Source: Euryarchaeota archaeon UBA443 (GTDB lineage Archaea; Thermoplasmatota; Poseidoniia; Poseidoniales; Poseidoniaceae). Taken from it: DNA of 46,180 nt. Both the position numbers and the translations under genes were made by a program. The DNA lies in the NCBI GenBank assembly GCA_002499195.1, contig DAKS01000055.1:2951-49130 (forward strand), written 5' to 3'. The stretch's first letter is position 1. Each line of letters starts with the position of its first letter. Positions 39,925-46,180 of this stretch are shown here, piece after piece. The notes below the pieces were generated by a model that had not been told where the DNA came from, ran no database searches, and saw only the letters and a list, made by a program, of their open reading frames with translations.

Positions 39925-41535
39925 ATGGATATGCCTCGTGTTCTCATCATAGGCACAGGCATTGCTGGGCTCTTTGCAGCCTTACGTCTTGCAAATCAAG
40001 GTTTTGATGTTGAAATAATTACAAAACAAAGACCAAAGGACTCTTCGACAAATTGGGCGCAAGGAGGTATTGCGGCCATTCTTGACAAAACTAACCTCGA
40101 AGAAATCGATGGGCACATCAAAGATACACTCGATGCAGGAGATGGTTTGTGTGACGAAGAGGTTGTCCGAATGGTTGTTGAAGAAGCAGGAGAACGGATC
40201 AGAGATTTACTTTCCATTGGTGTCGTATTCGAAAGGAATCAAAACGGTGCTTTCCAACTCGCACAAGAAGGAGGACACTCATCAAGACGTATCCTTCACG
40301 CGAAGGATGCAACAGGGAAAGAAATCGAACGCGCCCTTACAACTGCTGCGCGAGAACACGAACGAATCATGATGCGCCCCAATACTCTGGCTATTGATCT
40401 CATTCAGAGAGAGCATGGAGTGCCCGAAAACGGGGTATGCGGAGTATGGGCTCTTGACCAAGAGACAAACGAAGTCATGACCATTGAAGGTAATGTAGTC
40501 ATCCTTGCTACTGGAGGAGCCGGCCAGTTGTGGGAGAGGACAACAAATCCTTCAGTTTCGACTGGTGATGGGATTGCAATGGCCTATAGAACGGGGGCCT
40601 CCGTGACTAATATGGCATTTGTTCAGTTCCATCCAACTGCACTTGTTGTCGACGGAGAACGACCATTTCTAATCACTGAGGCGTTGCGTGGAGAAGGAGC
40701 GGTACTTCTCGATAGTGAAGGCTATGAAGAATGGAAATCGAGTAAAGAAGAAGATCCTGCATCTTTTTCCTTTACACTTCAAGCGTCTTCACTTGGTTCG
40801 ATGGCAACACGTGACGTAGTTGCTCGCGCCATCGATCAAAGATGTGCTGAATCTGGTGCATCACATGTTTACCTTATTACAGAACATTTGGACAAGAATC
40901 ATTTGGATGAACGGTTTCCAATGATTTCCAATCGACTGCGTAAAGATGGCATTATTCTTGGAATCGATCCTCTGCCTGTGTCTCCAGCAGCACATTACAT
41001 CGTTGGAGGAATCGAGGTGGATGAGGTCGGTTCAGCAATTCTCAAAGATACAAATAAGGTCATACCAGGATTGTTTGCTATTGGAGAAGTTGCTTGCACG
41101 GGGATGCATGGTGCCAACAGACTCGCTTCAAACAGTCTTCTTGAAGCGGTTGTTTTTGCACATCGTTGCTCTTCTCATCTTATCGAAACAGGGGTTCCTG
41201 AAATCAATGCCTCCCCTCCAAGTTGGCGCTCTGATGGTTTGCATGAGCTGAGAGAGCATGGTCCTGTGGCCCATGACCGTGCAACATTAAATCAAACCAT
41301 GCGTTTTGAAGTCGGTGTTTCAAGACGCTTTTCTCGATTGCAACGAGCCATTCGACGGCTCCGTCTGTTAGAAAAGGAAATTGATGTCATTTGGAAATCG
41401 AGCCTTCCATCTCGTGAAATTGTCGAATTGCGAAACATGATCCTTGTTGGAATCCTTGTTGCTGAAGATGCGAACAATCGGAAAGAAAACAGGGGCCTAC
41501 ATTACAATAAAGATCTCATCAAAGATGTTGAATGA
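39925..41535 (+). CDS. nadB: L-aspartate oxidase
   Basis: This flavoenzyme oxidises L-aspartate to iminoaspartate, the first step of de novo NAD synthesis. It has the FAD motif VLIIGTGIAGLFAALRLA, the STNWAQGGIAA loop (family SxxAQGG), the substrate residues in EGGHSSRRILHAKDATG, then GGAGQLW and TNPSVSTGDGIAMAYR, MAFVQFHPT, the catalytic arginine region LITEALRGEGA, and the C-terminal GMHGANRLASNSLLEA. The absence of the HGAN(R)-to-succinate-dehydrogenase type features supports NadB over SdhA, as does the 536-residue length. nadA and nadC are not in the window. The 3' end overlaps panE by 17 bp. Confidence 0.93.
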   Translation: MDMPRVLIIGTGIAGLFAALRLANQGFDVEIITKQRPKDSSTNWAQGGIAAILDKTNLEEIDGHIKDTLDAGDGLCDEEVVRMVVEEAGERIRDLLSIGVVFERNQNGAFQLAQEGGHSSRRILHAKDATGKEIERALTTAAREHERIMMRPNTLAIDLIQREHGVPENGVCGVWALDQETNEVMTIEGNVVILATGGAGQLWERTTNPSVSTGDGIAMAYRTGASVTNMAFVQFHPTALVVDGERPFLITEALRGEGAVLLDSEGYEEWKSSKEEDPASFSFTLQASSLGSMATRDVVARAIDQRCAESGASHVYLITEHLDKNHLDERFPMISNRLRKDGIILGIDPLPVSPAAHYIVGGIEVDEVGSAILKDTNKVIPGLFAIGEVACTGMHGANRLASNSLLEAVVFAHRCSSHLIETGVPEINASPPSWRSDGLHELREHGPVAHDRATLNQTMRFEVGVSRRFSRLQRAIRRLRLLEKEIDVIWKSSLPSREIVELRNMILVGILVAEDANNRKENRGLHYNKDLIKDVE

Positions 41536-42442
41536 CCGATGATAGCATTTGATTGAGTGGAGTGGCAATACCAAGCATCTCTCCTCGACGACAAATTTCT
41601 ACGTTAAGAGAATTGATTTCTGTTTCTCGTCCTGCTCGTATATCTTGCAACATTGAACAATAGTTATTGCTTGTCTTCTCAATAACGTCACGCAATCGTT
41701 CGACAAGATGTTCGTCTTCTTCGATTTGAACTCCTTCAGCACGAGCGATTCTTGCACCTTCAAGCATAACCGAAACAGACGATTCAAACAATGAAGGCTC
41801 TAGCAGAGAGCCGTTTTCCTTTCCCAACAATCCCGCAATCGAATTGATGGCAATGTTCAGCAACATCTTGTTCCAAAGCATCACACGCCCATTGTCCTGC
41901 CAACGAGGATTTAATCCTGCATCCGAGAGTAATTTCAAGAAGGATGATACCGATTCTTCGGTATGATTATGCACGAATGGACCGATTGAAATCTCACCAA
42001 CTCCAGCCCAATGGACGTGACCTGGTTGGGAACGGTAGGCTCCATGTGTAGTGGTTGATGCAAGAACACGATGTGCTCCCAAAGTGTGTACCAATCGCTC
42101 TTCATGACCTAAACCATTAGCAAGGGTGCAAACAAGACCATCCTGCTGGACAAGGTGTCTTGTGACCTCAAGATGTCGCTCGAAAGCTGAAGATTTTCCA
42201 GTCATTAGAACAACATCGCAGGATGAATGAACTGAATCTGGTAGTGGTTGTTCTTCAAGCAGTACTTCCCAACGTTCGGAAGAAATATTTCTATTGGCCA
42301 AACCTTCGATGGAAAGCCCTTCAACTGTAAGGTGTGCAGCATGAAGACCACGTCCATAGAGGAGGAGGTCGCACGAGGTTTCTGCCAAACATCCGGCGAT
42401 GAGAGAGCCAATTGAACCAGCCCCTACAATGCCGATCCTCAA
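41519..42442 (-). CDS. panE: 2-dehydropantoate 2-reductase family protein
   Basis: This 307-residue NADPH-dependent reductase of the KPR/ApbA family makes pantoate for coenzyme A. It shows the nucleotide motif IGIVGAGSIGSLIAGCLA, a VVLMTGKSSAFE strand with the family lysine, TLANGLGHEE, the catalytic-lysine helix LWNKMLLNIAINSIAGLLG, and SMLQDIRAGRETEIN. The start is TTG at 42442, preceded by GGAGG, and it overlaps the stop of the upstream membrane gene by four bases. The substrate is inferred; some archaea use other enzymes for pantoate, and the family includes other ketoreductases. Confidence 0.87.
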   Translation of the reverse strand: MRIGIVGAGSIGSLIAGCLAETSCDLLLYGRGLHAAHLTVEGLSIEGLANRNISSERWEVLLEEQPLPDSVHSSCDVVLMTGKSSAFERHLEVTRHLVQQDGLVCTLANGLGHEERLVHTLGAHRVLASTTTHGAYRSQPGHVHWAGVGEISIGPFVHNHTEESVSSFLKLLSDAGLNPRWQDNGRVMLWNKMLLNIAINSIAGLLGKENGSLLEPSLFESSVSVMLEGARIARAEGVQIEEDEHLVERLRDVIEKTSNNYCSMLQDIRAGRETEINSLNVEICRRGEMLGIATPLNQMLSSVIQHL

Positions 42443-44907
42443 GATTCAGCCTCCAAATAAGCACCAAATGTGATGAGAATTGCTCCATCTTGGTGCGTCA
42501 GTTGGTATGTATTGATTGTTGAAGTTGGAACATCGATTGTGAAATTATTCCATCCTGAAGAAAGTATGCCTGGCATTCCAGCAAGGTCCCAATCCACATC
42601 CCCAAATACCGAATGTCGCAAGACTACTTCGGCTTCATTACTATTGAAAAGAGCGAATTCAAGTTGAATTGACTTCGCAGTCATTGGAGCATCCCATAGC
42701 CGAATCGTTTCGTTGCCCTGATGGAGAATCAAATCAGGGCCTTCTTGCACTGTAAATCTGGCCGATAATAACTCCTCTTGATTACAATGGACGTAGTTAT
42801 CAGCCGGTAATTTTAGTTGAAGTCTTTCACCTGTTTCAATGGAAGGTAAAGCTTGACTCGGCCAGATGCTCAGATCCCAAGACCAATTTGATGAATTTGA
42901 ACGACGAGGAGTACTCAAGAATTCATTTCCAGTGCACGATGAGGCGTTCTCTTGATACAATGTACCTCCTTGTTCGAATGGGCTACCCCAAGCATGAATT
43001 TCATCGATGAGCCACCCGTTCTCAGATGCTGAGACGATATGTGGCCAAGTTGAATCAAATCCAACCATGAACGATGAATTGCCAAGCGTGACATTTTGCA
43101 GAAGAGATTGAGCATTGAGTGGAAGGGCTTGATCAACACCATTCAGACAAATAATCGTGTCCTGTGAGGAAAGTGATTGGGTAAGCCCGGCTTGTCCATC
43201 CAACCACAAGAATGGTAGCCACTCCACCCCCAAGTCTGGGAACGAGATGTTTGCAGAATGTGATTCTTCGATGTAGATATCGAGACATGATAGTACGTCT
43301 TCATCGCTTCTAACGTGATACCACTCTGAACCGACAGATGCGTTGAGATGTGGATTAATCATGCCAATCTCTTGACGTGAATCAGATTCATCAAACACAA
43401 TATCGATTTGGTAATCAAGGAACGTTGGTTGATGAGTAGTATTCTCATGAGCAACTTTGAATTCAATAGACTTAGATTCCCCAGGTTTCAAAACACCATC
43501 ACATGTCTGCAATCCACAAGACAACTCAGACGTCCAAAGAGATGTTCCAAGAATCTTTCCAGATACAGTATATTCATGATATTGCATGGATGGATTCTCT
43601 AAAGTTACTATCAATGAAGCGGTCCAAGCATCGCTTAATTCCGCGTATTCATCGACATCGATAGCATAGGTTGCATCAGCATCCCATCGCTCAACCGGCT
43701 CAACAGGAAATTGTGCAGGTATAGCAAAGAGAACTGCAATGAAGAGAATAATTCCAATACGTCGATGATTATCTTCTGAAAGTGGTTGATCGCCATCCAT
43801 GAGCACAGGGATTCGCGAGTCACCTCCCATGAACAATAGAAGAGGGATAGTGACTGCAAGAACTGGGATCCATATGGTAAATCCATTGAATGCATCGAAG
43901 ATGAAAAACGCTGCTGTGATAAGAAGCATGAACATCAGGATTTGGGTTCCTGAACTGCGTGCTTCTTCAATACCCATTCGAGCTACGAGCAATCGGCCTC
44001 CAGGGAAGGTTGGAATCGGTAACATCAACAGCCATCCAACGAGGGTAAGGAAGCTTGCAGCAAAGAAGAATGGATGCCCCCAGTCGAGAGTTGTTTGGAA
44101 TGAAAAATCAACTGCAGAACTAATCAACTCAATCAAAAACGGTGGATTTGCCCGATAAGGTTCGCCGGACAGAAGGTAAGAATCGGTAGTGAACATCAAT
44201 CCAAAGGTCCAGAGAACAAATCCAGATATGAGCATAACAACTGGAACCGAAATCGATGTCCACGCTAATGAATTTCGATCAGGCCATGGTCGTGCATCCA
44301 TTCTAGGTAATGTTGGAATGAAGAAAATCCCGAATGGCCAGATAAAGTAAGAAGTCGATAATCCTGAAAATAGCCACAGAAGGACCGATGGATCCGGAAT
44401 GGGGAGTATATGTCCACTACGCATACCGGATTTTGCTGATACTCGAGTTTGTATATACGAGGCTAGGAACAATGTAAAGAGAATAGGGAATGCAAATCCA
44501 ATCAAGGCATCAAGATAGATAGATTCTGCAAACCAACCTCCCTCGGGACGTCCATTATCCATCCACCTTACAGCGGAAAGGAGCAGAGTGATGAGAGAAG
44601 CCGTCCACATGTAAACGTGGATTCTTGACCCTGGGAATTGACGATGCGGAAGAGGTAATGCAGTCAATTGATTCACATCGCCACGGCGAAGACGAGTCAT
44701 CCAACCGAGCCGTTCAAGATATTCATTTAATTCGTTTAATTTCTCTTCGAGTTTATCCGACTCAACTTCCCATGTTGGCCATAGACCTCCAACATGCGTA
44801 TTTATGGTGAGATAACGTTGAACAATTCCTTCCAGCAGGTCCTTTTGATCCCATGCATCCTTATGCACAGAGAGTGGATTCAATTGAGTTTCATCCACTT
44901 CAGTCAT
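42439..44907 (-). CDS. Degenerate site-2-protease-like (M50) membrane protein with large outer domain
   Basis: This is an 822-residue multi-pass protein. Residues ~95-420 follow the plan of M50 proteases of the EGY/archaeal type: a helix ending ILFTLFLASYIQTRVSAKSG where active members have HExGHxxAAxxxG, then WPFGIFFIPTLPRMDARPWP (family fGtxGxxI), NSLAWTSISVPVVMLISG (family AGPxxG), and HPFFFAASFLTLVGW ending in LPIPTFPGGR where active members have NLLPxGxLDGG. Both zinc histidines, the glutamate and the aspartate are gone, so it should be inactive as a protease. Residues ~430-822 form a beta-rich, probably extracytoplasmic region. A coiled-coil-like cytoplasmic N-terminus has about 95 residues. 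It is translationally coupled to panE. Confidence 0.72.
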   Translation of the reverse strand: MTEVDETQLNPLSVHKDAWDQKDLLEGIVQRYLTINTHVGGLWPTWEVESDKLEEKLNELNEYLERLGWMTRLRRGDVNQLTALPLPHRQFPGSRIHVYMWTASLITLLLSAVRWMDNGRPEGGWFAESIYLDALIGFAFPILFTLFLASYIQTRVSAKSGMRSGHILPIPDPSVLLWLFSGLSTSYFIWPFGIFFIPTLPRMDARPWPDRNSLAWTSISVPVVMLISGFVLWTFGLMFTTDSYLLSGEPYRANPPFLIELISSAVDFSFQTTLDWGHPFFFAASFLTLVGWLLMLPIPTFPGGRLLVARMGIEEARSSGTQILMFMLLITAAFFIFDAFNGFTIWIPVLAVTIPLLLFMGGDSRIPVLMDGDQPLSEDNHRRIGIILFIAVLFAIPAQFPVEPVERWDADATYAIDVDEYAELSDAWTASLIVTLENPSMQYHEYTVSGKILGTSLWTSELSCGLQTCDGVLKPGESKSIEFKVAHENTTHQPTFLDYQIDIVFDESDSRQEIGMINPHLNASVGSEWYHVRSDEDVLSCLDIYIEESHSANISFPDLGVEWLPFLWLDGQAGLTQSLSSQDTIICLNGVDQALPLNAQSLLQNVTLGNSSFMVGFDSTWPHIVSASENGWLIDEIHAWGSPFEQGGTLYQENASSCTGNEFLSTPRRSNSSNWSWDLSIWPSQALPSIETGERLQLKLPADNYVHCNQEELLSARFTVQEGPDLILHQGNETIRLWDAPMTAKSIQLEFALFNSNEAEVVLRHSVFGDVDWDLAGMPGILSSGWNNFTIDVPTSTINTYQLTHQDGAILITFGAYLEAES

Positions 44908-44985
44908 AAAATTCAGGCCCCCTTAGAAAGAGGTGTACAACACTCCCACATCAAACATGCCCTTTTTCCAGAGCGATGTGTTGTC

Positions 44986-45603
44986 TCACTTGTTCTTGAA
45001 TCTCTTGAGCCGGAATGTTTCTTCACGTTCCATCTCTTCAAGCCGAAGTTGAATGAAGACCTTGGCTTCCTCCAACTCTGGAATCACTTTGAATTCAAGC
45101 GCGTTTACACGGCGCTTGGTCGCCTCGATTTCTTCGAGAAGACGCTTCAGTGTAGCTTCCATTTCAGCAGCAGTAACAATCTTTTCAATCAATTCACTGA
45201 AACTATCACTCGCTTCATCGATATATGGTGAAGAACCAATGAAACCGACACCGCGTTCAGCAAAGGTTGACTTGAGATTGGTTCCGCTTACGCTTGGAAC
45301 GACAACACCCATGATGTTGCGTCGCTCAACTTCAACCTCTGGATGTGCACTGTTAGCAATAGCAGCAGCTCTAACTGCAAGACCGCCTTCTATAGCGTTA
45401 GCAAGATCGATTCGTTGCTTTGCTAAACGGAATGCTTCGGTAATCTCACGCTTTGCTTCAATCATCACAGCGAGAAGTTGGCGGAATTCGTGGAAAAGAC
45501 CATCACGCTTCATCTTGAGGAGTTTGTAACCATTCTTGGTTTGCTTGATGCGACCCTTGAGTTTAATCAACTCGCTTCGGGTTGGTTTAATGTCAAGCGC
45601 CAT
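44986..45603 (-). CDS. atpD: A-type ATP synthase subunit D
   Basis: This 205-residue central-stalk subunit is the rotor coiled coil of the archaeal A1Ao ATP synthase. The N-terminal helix DIKPTRSELIKLKGRIKQ and the C-terminal helix VNALEFKVIPELEEAKVFIQ are typical of the family, with a short beta-rich middle. GAGGTGAAACC precedes the ATG, 16 bases after the stop of subunit B, so it is co-transcribed with it. The 78-bp spacer down to the next gene shows no clear terminator. Confidence 0.95.
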   Translation of the reverse strand: MALDIKPTRSELIKLKGRIKQTKNGYKLLKMKRDGLFHEFRQLLAVMIEAKREITEAFRLAKQRIDLANAIEGGLAVRAAAIANSAHPEVEVERRNIMGVVVPSVSGTNLKSTFAERGVGFIGSSPYIDEASDSFSELIEKIVTAAEMEATLKRLLEEIEATKRRVNALEFKVIPELEEAKVFIQLRLEEMEREETFRLKRFKNK

Positions 45604-45619
45604 GGTTTCACCTCAGAAT

Positions 45620-46180
45620 TCAAGCCTTGTTATCAGGATGGTACTTCTCAATCCACTTTTGGTCAAGACGGACAAGATACTTGGTATCGATTGATGACAT
45701 CAATTCCCAGCATAGGTCGAGTGTCTCGTCAATGGATCGATCTTCATCACGAGACTGTCGGAGGAAACGGTCCTCAAAGACACCGGAGAAGTCGAGCAGT
45801 TGCTTGTCACGCTCGTTCAATGCATCCTCACCGACAATTGCAACAAGACCACGGAGTTCACGACCCTGTGCGTATGCAGCATACATTTGGTCGGAAACAG
45901 ACTTGTGATCTTCACGGGTTGTTTCAGCACCGATACAGGAACCCATCAATCGAGAGAGTGATGGAAGAACGTTGATCGGCGGATAGATACCTTGTTGGTG
46001 AAGTTCACGAGAGATAACGATCTGTCCTTCGGTAATGTATCCTGAAAGATCAGGAATCGGGTGCGTAATATCGTCACCAGGCATGGTAAGAATAGGGAAT
46101 TGTGTAATCGATCCCTTCTTGCCCTTTACAATTCCAGCACGCTCGTATAGCATAGCAAGGTCAGTGTACATGTAACCAGG
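45620..46180 (-). CDS. atpB: A-type ATP synthase subunit B, C-terminal part (cut by window edge)
   Basis: This is the last 186 residues of the non-catalytic nucleotide-binding subunit of the A1 sector. ERAGIVKGKKGSITQFPILT, MPGDDITHPIPDLSGYITEG, the family signature region PPINVLPSLSRLM and the helical end with RFLRQ are visible. The frame is open to base 46180, so the P-loop-like N-terminal part lies outside. The ATP synthase operon continues to the right on the minus strand. Confidence 0.95.
   Translation of the reverse strand, partial: PGYMYTDLAMLYERAGIVKGKKGSITQFPILTMPGDDITHPIPDLSGYITEGQIVISRELHQQGIYPPINVLPSLSRLMGSCIGAETTREDHKSVSDQMYAAYAQGRELRGLVAIVGEDALNERDKQLLDFSGVFEDRFLRQSRDEDRSIDETLDLCWELMSSIDTKYLVRLDQKWIEKYHPDNKA

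Noticed and set aside
44908..44985. Terminator or promoter between atpD and the S2P-like gene
   Set aside because: I find no convincing hairpin, T-tract on the coding strand or box A at the right distance.

Overview
This window reads as a chromosomal segment of a planktonic euryarchaeon, most likely Marine Group II (Candidatus Poseidoniales) or a close Thermoplasmata relative. The information-processing genes are archaeal: Orc1/Cdc6, ribosomal protein S6e, aIF2-gamma, the diphthamide enzyme Dph2, and A-type ATP synthase subunits B and D. They are mixed with bacterial-style genes: gyrase A/B, ScpA/ScpB, class II HMG-CoA reductase, a class II-like CCA-adding enzyme and L-aspartate oxidase. Genes are densely packed on both strands. 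I see no rRNA, tRNA, CRISPR array, insertion sequence or prophage. The taxonomic call is inference from gene content.

Layout. 1-2635 (minus): gyrB followed by gyrA, which runs off the left edge; the gyrB leader can fold into a hairpin. 2873-3670: aroD. 3685-10189: exported proteins, namely a membrane-anchored hypothetical protein, a very large secreted PKD-repeat metalloprotease, and a membrane-anchored M28 peptidase or glutaminyl-cyclase-like enzyme. 10257-13816: small membrane proteins around a thymidylate kinase fused to an unknown C-terminal domain. 13862-18573: a Bat-type HTH regulator, a PCMT-like methyltransferase with an extra C-terminal region, a HEAT-repeat protein and an M61 PDZ peptidase. 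18542-22500: a SerK/ParB-fold protein, a CCA-adding-type nucleotidyltransferase, an EF-hand/coiled-coil protein and an acyl-CoA dehydrogenase.

22620-28229 (plus): a GcvH-like protein that lacks the usual lipoyl lysine, hpt, dph2, orc1/cdc6, S6e, aIF2-gamma and a PIN-domain nuclease. 28345-31792: a small winged-helix regulator facing a three-gene minus-strand operon (divergent Orc1-like AAA+ protein with winged helix, beta-propeller protein, DUF357 protein). The divergent spacer 31793-32008 between that operon and HMG-CoA reductase holds an 11-bp phased ATTAAC repeat array and a 14-bp perfect palindrome. 33305-38965 (minus): smc, scpA, scpB, a complete condensin operon with a palindromic candidate operator at its promoter. 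39090-46180: a zinc-ribbon membrane protein, nadB, panE, a degenerate site-2-protease-like membrane protein, and atpB/atpD of the A-type ATP synthase, cut by the right edge.

Taken together the genes suggest a protein-degrading heterotroph (secreted and cytosolic peptidases, acyl-CoA dehydrogenase) with archaeal translation and replication initiation and a partly bacterial-type chromosome topology and condensation system. Many 5' ends fit leaderless transcription: an AT-rich box centred about 26 bp before the ATG. Most convergent gene pairs overlap at their 3' ends. The least explained parts are the AAA+/propeller/DUF357 operon with its repeat array, the inactive S2P-like protein, the lysine-less GcvH-like protein, and the thymidylate kinase fusion.
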